This document shows positions 44,311 through 53,592 of a stretch of DNA of 64,000 nt, piece after piece. Within the stretch, counting starts at the first letter, position 1. Each line of letters starts with the position of its first letter. The notes beneath the pieces were generated by a model. The model made no database searches, was not told the origin of the DNA, and saw only the letters and a program-made list of their open reading frames with translations. The DNA is from Caulobacter sp. RHG1 (GTDB lineage: Bacteria; Pseudomonadota; Alphaproteobacteria; Caulobacterales; Caulobacteraceae), in assembly GCF_013181195.1 (NCBI RefSeq), contig NZ_SMZP01000005.1:372001-436000 (forward strand), given 5' to 3'. Position numbers and translations under genes: made by a program.

Positions 44311-45726
44311 TCAGACCAGGGCGGCGCGAAGCGCGTCGATCTTGTCGGCATAGGGAGCGCGAAGGCGCAGGCCGGCGCCGCCGTCGAGCGCCTGGGTCAC
44401 GACCGGGCGGGCATGACTGAAACGCTCGAAACCGTGCTTGCCGTGATAGGCGCCCATGCCCGAGGCGCCGACCCCGCCGAAGGGTAACGTCTCGATCGAG
44501 ACATGGGTCATGACGTCGTCGAAGACCAGGGCGCCCGAGGTGGTGCGCGCGGCGAAATCGGCGCGCAGATCGGGGTCCTCGCCGAAGTAGTAGGCCGCCA
44601 GAGGCTTGGGATGGGCGTTGATATAGCCGATCGCCTCATCCAGATCGGCATAGGCGCGGATCGGCAGAAGCGGACCGAAGATCTCCTCCTGCATGACCCG
44701 CATCGCGTCGGTCGCGCCGAGGATCAGCGTGGGGCCGATCTTGCGCGTCTTCGGATCCAGAGCCGGCTCGCCCGTGGGCGACAGGGGCGCGATCTGGGCC
44801 CCCTTCTCCCGCGCGTCGTCGATCAGGGCCGTCAGCCGCTCGTAGTGGCGCGGGCTGACGATCGCCGTGTAGTCGGGGTTGGCCTGGATCGTCGGCAGGG
44901 CGCGCGCGACGAACGACCGGGCCGCGGCGGCGAAGGCGTCGATCCGTGCGGCCGACATCATCACATAGTCGGGCGACACGCAGATCTGGCCGGCGTTGAA
45001 GGTCTTGACCGTCATCGTCCGCTCGGCGGCGACGACGATATCGGCGTCGGGCGCGACGACCACCGGGCTCTTGCCGCCCAGCTCCAGGGTGACCGGCACG
45101 AGATTGGCCGACGCGGCGCGCATGACGTGGCGACCGACCGCGGAGCTGCCGGTGAAGACCAGATGGTCGAACGGCAACGCGGAGAAGGCCGCGCCGACCT
45201 CGGCGTCGCCCAGCACCACGCCCAGCTCCATCGGCGAGAAGTACCGCCCGACCAGCTCGGCCAGCAGCTGCGAGGTCCGCGGCGTCAGTTCGGACGGCTT
45301 GAGCAGGGCGACATTGCCGGCGGCGAACACGCCGGCCAGCGGCCCGAAGGCGAGGTTGATCGGGAAATTCCAAGGCGAGATGACGCCAACGACGCCCAAC
45401 GCCTGGCGTTGGATTTCGGTCGTCATCCCGCTCAGCGGCGGCTCGACCGTCTCCGGCGACATCCATCCCGCGAGATGATCGATGGCGTAGCGCAGCGATT
45501 TGACGGTCGTGGCGACGTCGGCGACCAGCGACTGATAGGCGCTGCGATGGCCGAAGTCGTCGCTCATCGCCGAGGCCAGCGCCTGATGATTGTCCAGGAT
45601 CAGGCGCACGGCGCGCTCCAGCCGGTCGCGGCGCAGCGCAGCGTCGGCCGGACCGGCGTCGCGGTGCGCCTGCTGCATGGAGCGGACGATCGAGGTGAGG
45701 GTGGCGATGTCGTTGTGGGAAGACAT
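44311..45726 (-). CDS. Coniferyl-aldehyde-type aldehyde dehydrogenase
   Basis: NAD(P)-dependent aldehyde dehydrogenase of 471 residues. It has the substrate-binding PWNFPINL near residue 120, the cofactor motif FTGSSAVGRHVM near 190, the general-base Glu in LELGGKSPVVV near 216 and the nucleophilic Cys in FNAGQICVSPDYVMM near 250. The length and the short N-terminus match the coniferyl-aldehyde dehydrogenase (CalB) branch, which also takes medium-chain aldehydes. It diverges from a LysR regulator with a shared promoter and probably forms an operon with the DJ-1 gene. Confidence 0.88.
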   Translation of the reverse strand: MSSHNDIATLTSIVRSMQQAHRDAGPADAALRRDRLERAVRLILDNHQALASAMSDDFGHRSAYQSLVADVATTVKSLRYAIDHLAGWMSPETVEPPLSGMTTEIQRQALGVVGVISPWNFPINLAFGPLAGVFAAGNVALLKPSELTPRTSQLLAELVGRYFSPMELGVVLGDAEVGAAFSALPFDHLVFTGSSAVGRHVMRAASANLVPVTLELGGKSPVVVAPDADIVVAAERTMTVKTFNAGQICVSPDYVMMSAARIDAFAAAARSFVARALPTIQANPDYTAIVSPRHYERLTALIDDAREKGAQIAPLSPTGEPALDPKTRKIGPTLILGATDAMRVMQEEIFGPLLPIRAYADLDEAIGYINAHPKPLAAYYFGEDPDLRADFAARTTSGALVFDDVMTHVSIETLPFGGVGASGMGAYHGKHGFERFSHARPVVTQALDGGAGLRLRAPYADKIDALRAALV

Positions 45727-45807
45727 GACGGCTCTTCGTGTCGATGGGATGCGCAGGGTCTATCCCCGCGGGCCGCGAGCCGCCTCGAAGAGGAATGGCG
45801 GCCACCC

Positions 45808-45821
45808 ATAATATTGCTTAT
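45808..45821. promoter_or_regulatory. LysR-type inverted repeat in divergent promoter
   Basis: ATAA-TATTGC-TTAT is an interrupted palindrome of the T-N11-A form used by LysR regulators. It lies in the 104-bp gap between the aldehyde dehydrogenase and the LysR gene, ten bases before the LysR ATG. Binding here would let the regulator control both genes and itself. Confidence 0.55.
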
Positions 45822-45830
45822 GGATGCCTT

Positions 45831-46733
45831 ATGTCCGTTCAGCGCCTGCGCACCTTCGTCGAGGTCTATCGCCAGCGGTCGATCAGCGGCGCGGCCCGAT
45901 CGTTGGGCCTGACGCAGCCCGCCGTGTCGCAGCACATCGCCGCGCTGGAGGCCGCGGTAGGCCATCCCCTGTTCGAGCGCGAAAGCCGCGGCGTCCTGCC
46001 GACCGCCGCGGCCCGGGAGTTGGCGGCCGATCTGGGCGACACCCTGGACGTGGCCGAGGCCGCCCTGGCCTCCGCCCGGGCGCGGTCGGCGGACATGTCG
46101 GGCGTCATCCAGATCGCCGGAAATGGCGACTTCTTGTCGGAAGTGGTCGCGCCACGTCTGATCCCGCTGCTGGAGATCGGCATGCGCGTGCGGCTGCAGG
46201 CCGGCGACCGAGCTCAAGTCGAGGACATGCTGGTCGGCGGGGCCTGCGACCTGGGGATCTTTGCCTATCCGGTCGAGGACCAGCGGCTGCGAAGCGAGAA
46301 GATCCGCGACGAGGCCATGTCGGCCGTCGCCGCTCCAGCCGTGGCGGCGCGGATTGCTGCAGCGGCCGACCTGAGCGACGGCCTGGCCGCCGAGGCGATG
46401 CTGACCTACAGCCTGGAGCGCCCGCTGCTGAACGACTGGCTGGAGCATAACGGATTGACGGCCAGCGCCCGGTCGCCGGCGGTCATCGGCCAGGACTTGC
46501 GGGGACTGTGCAGCCTGCTGCGGGCCGGCGTAGGCTGGTCGGTGCTGCCGCGCTACCTCTCCAGCCCGTTCATCGCGCGCGGGGAGCTGGCGGAGATCCC
46601 CTCCCCCAACGGCGCGATCCTCCGGCCGTACTTCCTGGTCTGGGCGCCCAGCGCCCTGCGTCAGCCCCGGATCGCCCACGCGCGCCAGACGCTTCTGTGG
46701 GGCCTGTCAAAGGGCGATGCGGTCTCGCCCTAG
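45831..46733 (+). CDS. LysR-family transcriptional regulator
   Basis: LysR regulator of 300 residues. The N-terminal winged helix (LRTFVEVYRQRSISGAARSLGLTQPAVSQHIAALE) and linker helix occupy 1-75. The effector-binding domain covers about 90-290 (VIQIAGNGDFLSEVVAPRL). The ATG at 45831 starts the conserved domain; the open frame upstream is not coding. It diverges from the aldehyde dehydrogenase, so it likely activates that gene in response to an aldehyde or aromatic compound. Its end overlaps the convergent HTTM gene by four bases. Confidence 0.87.
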   Translation: MSVQRLRTFVEVYRQRSISGAARSLGLTQPAVSQHIAALEAAVGHPLFERESRGVLPTAAARELAADLGDTLDVAEAALASARARSADMSGVIQIAGNGDFLSEVVAPRLIPLLEIGMRVRLQAGDRAQVEDMLVGGACDLGIFAYPVEDQRLRSEKIRDEAMSAVAAPAVAARIAAAADLSDGLAAEAMLTYSLERPLLNDWLEHNGLTASARSPAVIGQDLRGLCSLLRAGVGWSVLPRYLSSPFIARGELAEIPSPNGAILRPYFLVWAPSALRQPRIAHARQTLLWGLSKGDAVSP

Positions 46734-47410
46734 AACACCCTGGCCTGCAGCCACAGGATCGCCGGATAGGTCGCCAGCCAGGTCCAGAAGAAGCGGTTGA
46801 GGCCAAACAGGCAGGCATTGGCCAGATGGAAGGTCGCGGCGATGACCAGGCCCGCATAGAGGGCCGGCGGCCATAGCAAGGTCAGCGGGAAGGCCAGCTC
46901 GAAGCCCATCACCGCCCAGGACATGGCCCTGAGCAGCTGCGGGCGATCGGCGAAGGCGCGCAAGCTCTCGGCGACGGGATAGGCCGAAAACTGGAATACG
47001 TCGCGCAGGGCGCGTCCGGTCCGCCAATCGGGATTGATGATCTTCACCCAGCCGGAGATGAAGTAGGACAGCACCAGCTGCGCGCCCAGATAGCCGAAGG
47101 CCAGCTCCTTCAGGGCCGGCGTGGGCAGGAGGTGCGACAGGGTCAGGCACCACAGGGCCAGCAGGCCCATGCGGTCGCTGCCACCGTTGTAAGGGCCCTG
47201 GAAGCGCTGGAGGATCAGCAGCGACAGTCCGGCCAGGGCGACGAGCGGCCAGGGCATGGCCACACCCGCGACGACCAGTCCGCACAGCACGATCCGGACG
47301 CCGAACAACACCTTCTCGTCGCGGAAGCCGCGCAGGTGCTCCAGGCTCTGCTGGATCAGCGCCAGGGCCAGAAGCACCTCGGTGTAGCGGAGTGCGGTCT
47401 CGAGGGTCAT
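46730..47410 (-). CDS. HTTM-domain membrane protein
   Basis: Polytopic inner-membrane protein of 226 residues with about five hydrophobic helices. It shows HTTM (gamma-carboxylase-like) wording: FISGWVKIINPDWRTGRALRD near residue 120, PQLLRAMSWAVMGFELAFPLTLL near 160 and ATFHLANACLFGLNRFFWTWLATYPAI near the end. The HTTM domain is shared with vitamin-K-dependent carboxylases, but most bacterial members have no known reaction. The ATG at 47410 overlaps the stop of the 148-residue gene by four bases, so the two probably act together. Confidence 0.8.
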   Translation of the reverse strand: MTLETALRYTEVLLALALIQQSLEHLRGFRDEKVLFGVRIVLCGLVVAGVAMPWPLVALAGLSLLILQRFQGPYNGGSDRMGLLALWCLTLSHLLPTPALKELAFGYLGAQLVLSYFISGWVKIINPDWRTGRALRDVFQFSAYPVAESLRAFADRPQLLRAMSWAVMGFELAFPLTLLWPPALYAGLVIAATFHLANACLFGLNRFFWTWLATYPAILWLQARVF

Positions 47411-47853
47411 CGCGTCACGATGTCGGCCAGCAGGCGCGGATAGGGCTGGAACAGCACCTCTTGCTCGACGCCCGCATCGCCGCGACTGACGAACACCAGG
47501 CGGAAGCAAAGCCAGGGCCGGTCCTCATCCAGCGGCTCTCGCTTCAGGTCGGCGGCGATGCGCTTGAAGAGCTCATCCTCGCTGTGCTGGGGCGTGCGGT
47601 CTTCCGCCAGGCGCTCGGCGCAGCTGGCCACGAACAGGGTCTGGTTCCAGCGCGGGTTCCAGACCAGGCGGGCCAGCATCGTCCCGATCGGCGCGTGCGT
47701 CGGCTTGGGTCGGAACTCCCGCCAGTCGTCGGCGACATGACCGCGCGTCGGCAGCAAGGCGTACTCGACCCGCGGCGAGGGCGCGATCACGTCGAAGAAG
47801 TTCCACGACGGGATCAGCGCCGGCGCCAGCAGCTTCAGCGGGCCGAGCAACAC
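47407..47853 (-). CDS. Hypothetical partner protein of the HTTM gene
   Basis: A 148-residue protein with an N-terminal hydrophobic stretch (LLGPLKLLAPALIPSWNFF) and a soluble part rich in Trp, Arg and acidic residues (DDWREFRPKPTH, LVWNPRWNQTLF). No signal-peptide cleavage site is clear. No enzymatic motif was recognised. It lies three bases after the CNNM protein gene and overlaps the HTTM gene, a coupling that suggests a two-component membrane unit. Confidence 0.7.
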   Translation of the reverse strand: MLLGPLKLLAPALIPSWNFFDVIAPSPRVEYALLPTRGHVADDWREFRPKPTHAPIGTMLARLVWNPRWNQTLFVASCAERLAEDRTPQHSEDELFKRIAADLKREPLDEDRPWLCFRLVFVSRGDAGVEQEVLFQPYPRLLADIVTR

Positions 47854-47856
47854 GGG

Positions 47857-49167
47857 CTAGTCCTCGGCGTCGTCGGTCTTCCGCTTGCCGTGCTTGAGGA
47901 TGATCTTGTCGATCCGCGAGCCGTCCATGTCGACGATCTCCAGGTCGAAGGCGCCGATCTCGACGTGCTCGCCCTCGGTCGGCAGACGACCCAGCTGGTC
48001 CAGGATCAGTCCGGCCACGGTGTGATAGCCGCCCTCGGCCTCGAAGTTCTCGCCCAGGTGATCGTTCAGTTCCTGGATGTCCAGGCGCGCGTCGATCAGC
48101 CAGCTGCCGTCGTCGCGACGCAGGATGCGCTTCTCGTCGTCGGCGTGATCCTCGGGGAAGTCGCCAGCGATCATTTCCAGCAGGTCCAGAGGCGTGATCG
48201 CGCCCTGCAGCGAGCCGAACTCGTCGACGACCAGGGCCATGTGCAGGCTGGTCGACTTGAAGACCGCCAGGGCCTTCAGCAACGACATGGTCTCGGGAAT
48301 GGCCACCGGCTGCTGCACGTGGGCCTTCAGGTCCAGCGGCTCGGCGCCCAGGCAGGCGTCCAGCAGGTCCTTCTTGGAGACGACGCCGATGTCGCCGTCG
48401 AGGTCGCCCTCGGTGGCCACCAGGATGCGCGAGTGGGCGCTGGCGCGGATCTCGGCCAGCACCGTCTCGGGGCTGTCGGCCAGCGACACCCAGAAGAGGT
48501 CGCGGCGCGGGGTCATGGCCACGCGGACCGGGCGATCGCCCAAGCGCAGCACTTCCTGGATCATCGAGCGCTCTTCGGGCTCGATCAGGCCGGACTCGGC
48601 GCCTTCGGCCAGCACCGCTTCCACCTCTTCGGTGGTGACGCTGTTATTGCGCTCGTCGCGCACGCCCATCAGCTTCAGCACCGCGGCGGTGGACACCGTC
48701 AGCAAGGTCACGAACGGACGCAGCACCGTGGCGACGACCGACAGGAACGGGGCCATGCGGCGGGCGATGGCGTCAGGGAACATCAGGGCCAGGCGCTTGG
48801 GCACCAGTTCGCCCAGGATCACCGAGACATAGGTCAGGCCGATGACGACGATGCCCGTCGCGATGGCCTCGGAATATTTGGCGACGACCGGGAAGCCTTC
48901 CAGCCAGTGGTCGAGCGCGCCGGCGATGGTGGCCTGGCCGTAGGCGCCGGCGAAGATGCCGATCAGGGTGATGCCGACCTGCACGGCCGAGAGGAACCGA
49001 GTCGGGTGCTCAGCCATGTCGAGGGCCAGCTTGGCCCCTTTGTCACCCTTTTCGGCGAGGCCTTGCAGGCGAGCCTTCCGAGCCGAGACGACGGCCAGTT
49101 CGGACATGGCGAAAACCCCGTTCAGCAGAACGAGGAGGAAAACGACGGCGAGCGCGACGAGTATCAT
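47857..49167 (-). CDS. CNNM/CorC-family (hemolysin-like) membrane protein
   Basis: Inner-membrane protein of 436 residues. It has an N-terminal DUF21/CNNM domain with about four helices (1-190, NGVFAMSELAVVSARKARL; GELVPKRLALMFP), two CBS domains (about 210-335, MTPRRDLFWVSL) and a C-terminal CorC/HlyC domain (about 345-425, GGYHTVAGLILDQLGRLPTEGE). Family members take part in Mg2+ or Co2+ efflux or homeostasis; the old hemolysin label is not informative. Reading frames and spacing suggest an operon with the two genes after it. Confidence 0.88.
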   Translation of the reverse strand: MILVALAVVFLLVLLNGVFAMSELAVVSARKARLQGLAEKGDKGAKLALDMAEHPTRFLSAVQVGITLIGIFAGAYGQATIAGALDHWLEGFPVVAKYSEAIATGIVVIGLTYVSVILGELVPKRLALMFPDAIARRMAPFLSVVATVLRPFVTLLTVSTAAVLKLMGVRDERNNSVTTEEVEAVLAEGAESGLIEPEERSMIQEVLRLGDRPVRVAMTPRRDLFWVSLADSPETVLAEIRASAHSRILVATEGDLDGDIGVVSKKDLLDACLGAEPLDLKAHVQQPVAIPETMSLLKALAVFKSTSLHMALVVDEFGSLQGAITPLDLLEMIAGDFPEDHADDEKRILRRDDGSWLIDARLDIQELNDHLGENFEAEGGYHTVAGLILDQLGRLPTEGEHVEIGAFDLEIVDMDGSRIDKIILKHGKRKTDDAED

Positions 49168-49251
49168 GGCCCTTCAGGGTCAAGGACGCGTCGCCGGACG
49201 GCGACCGCGGCGCGGGCAAGCAGGGGATCCCGGCCCGGTTACTATACAAAG

Positions 49252-49284
49252 AAAAACGCCGCGGCCTATAGAGCCACGGCGTTT
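49252..49284 (-). terminator. Intrinsic terminator of the phnCDE transcript
   Basis: AAACGCCG (49254-49261) pairs with CGGCGTTT (49277-49284), extended by GGC/GCC inside. Read on the minus strand the stem is followed by a run of Ts, about 35 bp after the permease stop at 49319. Confidence 0.8.
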
Positions 49285-49318
49285 GATGTTCTTTGACGCG
49301 AATAGCCGCCGAACTGAA

Positions 49319-50149
49319 CTAAAGCAGGCGCGTCCGGATCACTTGCGACAGCAGGTCGATCAGCGACACGGCCACCACGATGACCAGCACGATGCAGCCG
49401 GTCTGGTCGTACTGAAACGCATTGACCGAATCGAGCAGCACCTGGCCCACGCCGCCGGCCCCGATCAGGCCCAGCACGGTGGCCGCGCGGCTCGAGGATT
49501 CGAAGCGGTAGAGGGCGTAGCTGGTCCACAGCGGGGCCACCTGCGGGATCACGCCCCAGACGATCTCCTGCAGCTTGACGGCGCCGGTGGCGCGCACGCC
49601 CTCGACCGGCCCCTTGTCGATCGACTCGACGGCTTCGGCGAACAGCTTGGCCAGCACGCCGCCGGTGTTGAACATCAGCGCCATCACCCCGGCGAACGGC
49701 CCCAGGCCCACGGCGGTGATGAAGATCAGGGCCACGACCAGATCGGGGATCGAGCGGATCAGGTCCAGCAGGCGGCGAACCGGTTGCTGGATCCACACCG
49801 GAGTGATGTTGCTGGCGCCCAGCAGGCCCAGCGGGATAGCCACGATGATCGCCAGGAAGGTGCCCCACAGCGCCATCTGGATCGTCTGCCACATCTTGCC
49901 GACGTACAGCGACCAGTCGGCGGCCATGAACGCCGCGGGATCGGTGAACGGCGAGAAGAAGCCCTCGGCGAACTCCCGCATCCGCCCCGCTTCCGTGAAC
50001 AGCTGCGGGAACTTGTCGATCTCAGCCGGTTTGAAGCTGACGATCAGCAGGGCCGCCACGCCGCCCCAGATCAGGACGTCGAAGATCATCGCCGTAGACG
50101 AGCGTTTCGGAGCGGCTGGCGGGGCCGCGGCCGGAAGGGTCTCGCTCAT
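49319..50149 (-). CDS. phnE: Phosphonate-type ABC transporter permease
   Basis: Inner-membrane permease of 276 residues with about six helices and the EAA-type cytoplasmic loop EGVRATGAVKLQEIVWGVIPQV near residue 185. The PhnE-family signature RSIPDLVVALIF is near 130. It pairs with the PhnD binding protein and PhnC ATPase. Last gene of phnC-phnD-phnE, starting eight bases after phnD. The transported compound could be a phosphonate, phosphite or a phosphate ester. Confidence 0.9.
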   Translation of the reverse strand: MSETLPAAAPPAAPKRSSTAMIFDVLIWGGVAALLIVSFKPAEIDKFPQLFTEAGRMREFAEGFFSPFTDPAAFMAADWSLYVGKMWQTIQMALWGTFLAIIVAIPLGLLGASNITPVWIQQPVRRLLDLIRSIPDLVVALIFITAVGLGPFAGVMALMFNTGGVLAKLFAEAVESIDKGPVEGVRATGAVKLQEIVWGVIPQVAPLWTSYALYRFESSSRAATVLGLIGAGGVGQVLLDSVNAFQYDQTGCIVLVIVVAVSLIDLLSQVIRTRLL

Positions 50150-50157
50150 CGAGGCTC

Positions 50158-51180
50158 TCAGTCGGCGGCCGGGGCGGGCAGGCCGGCCTTGCCCTCGGCG
50201 GCGACGCGCTCGGCCTTGACGCCGTCGAGGGTCTTCTGGGCGGCGGCGATCTTGGCCTGGTCGCCGGTCTCGCGGGCAAGGCCCAGTTGCTCGAGGGCCT
50301 CCATCTCGCGCACCACCAGCAGGTGGGTGTTGTCGGCCGGCTTGAAGCCGCCCATCGACAGGCGCGCCAGATGCTCGCGCTGCAGGGCCGCTTCCGGCGT
50401 GTCGCCCTGGCCGTAGGTCAGGAAGAACTGGCGCAGCTTTTCCTTCACGACGGGATCGAGATCCTTGCGCCAGACGATCGGATCCTCGGGCAGGGTCGGC
50501 GATTCCCAGATCACCTTGACCTTCGAGGTCTTGTTGTCGCTGCGCTCGGCGTTCAGGCGCAGGGCGGTCGAGTTGTTGGTCGAGGCGTCCAGCTTGTGGT
50601 TGGCCACGGCCGCCAGATTGGCGTCATGGCTGGCGCTGAGCACGGTCTTGAAGCAGGTCTCGGGCTTCTTGCCGGCCGGGATGAACACGTAGGTCATCGG
50701 CGCCAGGGTGCCCGAGGTCGACTTCTTGTCGCCGATGCCGAAGTTCAGCGTCTTGTCGCACTTGAGCAGACCTTCCAGGGTCAGCTTGCTGTCGGCCGGG
50801 ACGATGATCACCGACTTGTAGCCGTCGGTGCCCGACGGGTCGAAGGTGCGGGCGAACACCTCGCCGCCCGAGCGGCGAACAGCCTCCAGGCCCGAAGCGT
50901 TCGAGAACCAGCCCAGGTCGGTCTGCTTGGCGCCCATGGCCACGATCAGCGACGAATAGTTCGACGAGAAGAACGGCTTCACCTTGAGGCCGGTCTGCTT
51001 CTCCATGTCGGCCAGGATCGGCTTCCAGTAGCTCTCCATGTTCTGGGCCGACTCGGTCGACAGGATGGAGAACGTCACCGTGTCCTTGGCGGACGTGGTC
51101 GCGGCCTTCTGGCCGCACGAGGCCAGGGCCAGAGCCGAGAAACCGGCGGCGATAGCGATGGCCGAGCGGCGGCTGATCAT
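50158..51180 (-). CDS. phnD: Phosphonate/phosphite substrate-binding protein, lipoprotein
   Basis: Binding protein of 340 residues with a lipoprotein signal (LALASCGQ, lipidation Cys at residue 22) and the type-2 periplasmic-binding fold of PhnD proteins: ESAQNMESYWKPILADMEKQTG, FSSNYSSLIVAMGAKQTDLGWFSN and ESPTLPEDPIVWRKDL. A C-terminal helical tail of about 50 residues follows the fold. Its start overlaps the phnC stop by four bases. No C-P lyase or phosphonatase genes are nearby, so the cargo is not fixed by context. Confidence 0.9.
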   Translation of the reverse strand: MISRRSAIAIAAGFSALALASCGQKAATTSAKDTVTFSILSTESAQNMESYWKPILADMEKQTGLKVKPFFSSNYSSLIVAMGAKQTDLGWFSNASGLEAVRRSGGEVFARTFDPSGTDGYKSVIIVPADSKLTLEGLLKCDKTLNFGIGDKKSTSGTLAPMTYVFIPAGKKPETCFKTVLSASHDANLAAVANHKLDASTNNSTALRLNAERSDNKTSKVKVIWESPTLPEDPIVWRKDLDPVVKEKLRQFFLTYGQGDTPEAALQREHLARLSMGGFKPADNTHLLVVREMEALEQLGLARETGDQAKIAAAQKTLDGVKAERVAAEGKAGLPAPAAD

Positions 51181-51986
51181 TGCGGGGCTCCTTCCCAGAA
51201 CACGTCCTCGAATTCCGGGCCGTAGATGTCGATGAGTTTGTCACGCTTCAGGTCGGCGGCCGGGCCGTCATAGACCTTCTTGCCGGCCTTCAGGGCCACG
51301 ACCCGGTCGCAGTAGCGCAGGGCGTAGTCCACCTGGTGCAGGGTTACGACGACCGTCAGGCCATCGGTTTGATTGAGATCACGCAGGATCTCCATGACCT
51401 TGCGGGCCGAAACCGGATCCAGCGAGGCGACGGGCTCGTCGGCCAGGATGATCTTGGCCTTCTGGACCAGGGCCCGGGCGATGGCGCCGCGCTGCTGCTG
51501 GCCGCCCGACAGGGTGTTGGCGCGCTGGGCGGCGTAGTCGGAGACGCCCACCCGGTGCAAAGCCGCCATGGCCGCCTCGCGGGTTTCCTTCGGCCAGCGG
51601 CCGAACAGCCCTTGCAGGAAAGAAATGCGACCCAGCGAGCCCAGGGCGACATTGCTGAATAGCGACAGGCGGCCGACCAGGTTGAACTGCTGGGCGATGA
51701 AGCCGATGCGGATGCGCGCCTTGCGCACTTCGCCCGACACCTTGCCCTTGGCCTGGACGGGCCCGCCGAAGGCGGTGATGGCGCCCTCGCCCCCATTCTC
51801 GCTTGGGGCGTCGATGGTCTGCAGGCCGTCGATCGAGCGCAGAAGCGTGGATTTTCCAGAGCCCGACGGGCCGATGAGCGCGATCATCTCTCCCCGCGCG
51901 ACGTCGAGGGAGACTTGGTCCAGCGCGCGCCTGGACCCGAAGGTCTTGGACGCGCCGCGGATCGAGAGAACTGGGTCCGACGTCAT
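51177..51986 (-). CDS. phnC: Phosphonate-type ABC transporter ATPase
   Basis: ATPase of 269 residues with Walker A GPSGSGKST near residue 39, Q-loop in FIAQQFNLV near 98, signature LSGGQQQRGAIARAL near 158, Walker B IILADEP near 179 and H-loop in VTLHQ near 216. An insert after the Walker A region (QTIDAPSENGGEGAITAFGG) is typical of PhnC. First gene of the phnCDE operon; it is divergent from the ornithine decarboxylase gene across 237 bp. Confidence 0.92.
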   Translation of the reverse strand: MTSDPVLSIRGASKTFGSRRALDQVSLDVARGEMIALIGPSGSGKSTLLRSIDGLQTIDAPSENGGEGAITAFGGPVQAKGKVSGEVRKARIRIGFIAQQFNLVGRLSLFSNVALGSLGRISFLQGLFGRWPKETREAAMAALHRVGVSDYAAQRANTLSGGQQQRGAIARALVQKAKIILADEPVASLDPVSARKVMEILRDLNQTDGLTVVVTLHQVDYALRYCDRVVALKAGKKVYDGPAADLKRDKLIDIYGPEFEDVFWEGAPQ

Positions 51987-52223
51987 GGTCGGGGCGAATC
52001 CTTAACGTGGTTTCGGGACTTGGGAAATGCGATCTCCGGTTTGGGGGGCGTTCGCAATGAATTTGTGACTTTGGGTGGAGCAATTCACCCCGAAACGGCG
52101 CCGCAAAAGGGTCTTTACATCCCAGTCCAATGACCCTATTTCGCTCGCTCCGGCGGACCCGAAGTCCTCTAAAACGCTGCTAACGCCGGCCTGGGTTTAA
52201 CTTCCAACAGGGGGTTACGTGAA

Positions 52224-53483
52224 TTGCGCACGTACCAAATGCCCCTGGACCTGGTCCGTGAGCGGTCACCGGAACGTCCTGTCGCACTCGTGCGGCCTGA
52301 CGCGGTTTCCGTAGCTGCGCGCTGGTTCCAGTCTGAATTTAAAGGCGACGTCTTTTATGCGGTGAAGGCCAATCCTTCGCCGTGGGTGATCCGTGAGCTG
52401 GCCCAGGCCGGCGTGCGGTCGTTCGACGTCGCATCGCTGAACGAGATCGAGCTGGTGGCCCAGGAGGCCCCGGGTTCGCGCATGGCCTTCATGCACCCGG
52501 TCAAGAGCCGCAAGGCGATCTCGGCCGCGTACTTCGACCATGGCGTGAAGACCTTCTCGTTCGACACCCACGAAGAGCTGGCCAAGATCCTGGACGCCAC
52601 GGGCAACGCCAAGGACCTGAACCTGATCGTCCGCATGGGCGTCCAGGCCGAAGGCGCGGCCTACAGCCTGTCGGGCAAGTTCGGCGTCGAGCCGCACAAC
52701 GCCCCGGCCCTGCTGCTGGCCGCCCGTCGCGCCACCCAGGACCTGATGGGCGTGTCCTTCCACGTCGGCAGCCAGTGCATGCGCCCGACGGCGTACCAAG
52801 CCGCGATGGCCCAGGCCTCGCGCGCCCTGGTCCGCGCTGGCGTGCTGGCCGATGTCGTCGACGTCGGCGGCGGCTTCCCGTCGATCTATCCGGGCATGGT
52901 CCCGCCGGACCTCTCCGAATATCTGGCGGCCATCGATCGCGGCTTCGCCGAGATGATGGTCCACGAGACCACCGAGCTGTGGTGCGAACCCGGCCGCGCC
53001 CTGGTCGCCGAGGCCTCGTCTCTGCTGGTCAAGGTCGAGCTGAAGAAGGGCGACGCGCTCTATCTGAACGACGGCTCGTACGGCTCGCTGTTCGACGCCG
53101 CCCACATGAAGTGGCCGTTCCCCGTGAAGGCCTATCGCAAGACGGGCGAGATGGTGGAAGAAGGCCTCAAGCCCTTCCGCTTCTACGGCCCGACCTGCGA
53201 CAGCGTCGACCACATGCCCGGCCCGTTCTACCTGCCGGAAAGCGTGGACGAGGGCGACTATATCGAGATCGGCATGCTGGGCGCCTATGGCGTGGCCATG
53301 TCGACCCGCTTCAACGGCTTCGGCGAGACCGACACCGTGGAAGTGCAGGACGCCCCGATGGCCTCGATGTACGGCCTGGCCAAGCGCTCGATCCCGGCGG
53401 TCCGCCAGGAGAACGAAGAGCGCAAGATCGTGCGCTTCTCGCGTCCCAAGGGCGCGGCCGGCAAGCGCAAGCGCCGCCGCTGA
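52224..53483 (+). CDS. Ornithine/lysine decarboxylase, fold-type III
   Basis: PLP-dependent decarboxylase of 419 residues, family Orn/DAP/Arg decarboxylase 2, expected to make putrescine from ornithine. The Schiff-base Lys48 is in FYAVKANP, the glycine-rich phosphate site in VDVGGGFPS near 223 and the second-subunit active-site Cys325-Asp326 in GPTCDSVDH. The start is TTG at 52224 with AGGGGG (52209-52214) upstream; the ATG at 52239 has no such site. The DHS-like gene nearby probably uses the product. Confidence 0.88.
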   Translation: MRTYQMPLDLVRERSPERPVALVRPDAVSVAARWFQSEFKGDVFYAVKANPSPWVIRELAQAGVRSFDVASLNEIELVAQEAPGSRMAFMHPVKSRKAISAAYFDHGVKTFSFDTHEELAKILDATGNAKDLNLIVRMGVQAEGAAYSLSGKFGVEPHNAPALLLAARRATQDLMGVSFHVGSQCMRPTAYQAAMAQASRALVRAGVLADVVDVGGGFPSIYPGMVPPDLSEYLAAIDRGFAEMMVHETTELWCEPGRALVAEASSLLVKVELKKGDALYLNDGSYGSLFDAAHMKWPFPVKAYRKTGEMVEEGLKPFRFYGPTCDSVDHMPGPFYLPESVDEGDYIEIGMLGAYGVAMSTRFNGFGETDTVEVQDAPMASMYGLAKRSIPAVRQENEERKIVRFSRPKGAAGKRKRRR

Positions 53484-53506
53484 TCACGCCGCCTGTCGGT
53501 GAGCTC

Positions 53507-53545
53507 AAAAGGACCGAAGCGCCCCGCGTTTCGGTCCTTTTTCTT
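53507..53545 (+). terminator. Intrinsic terminator after decarboxylase gene
   Basis: GGACCGAA (53511-53518) pairs with TTCGGTCC (53530-53537) around a GC-rich loop, followed by a T-rich tract (53536-53545). It is preceded by As, so it may work in both directions. It ends the decarboxylase mRNA before the membrane-protein gene. Confidence 0.85.
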
Positions 53546-53592
53546 TCCACCGCCGACACTTTCGCCTAAGGCGCATTCAACCGGAGGGGCAC

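Noticed and set aside
51987..52223. Pho box upstream of phnC
   Set aside because: Only isolated GTCAC-like strings; no pair of 7-bp repeats with 4-bp spacing.
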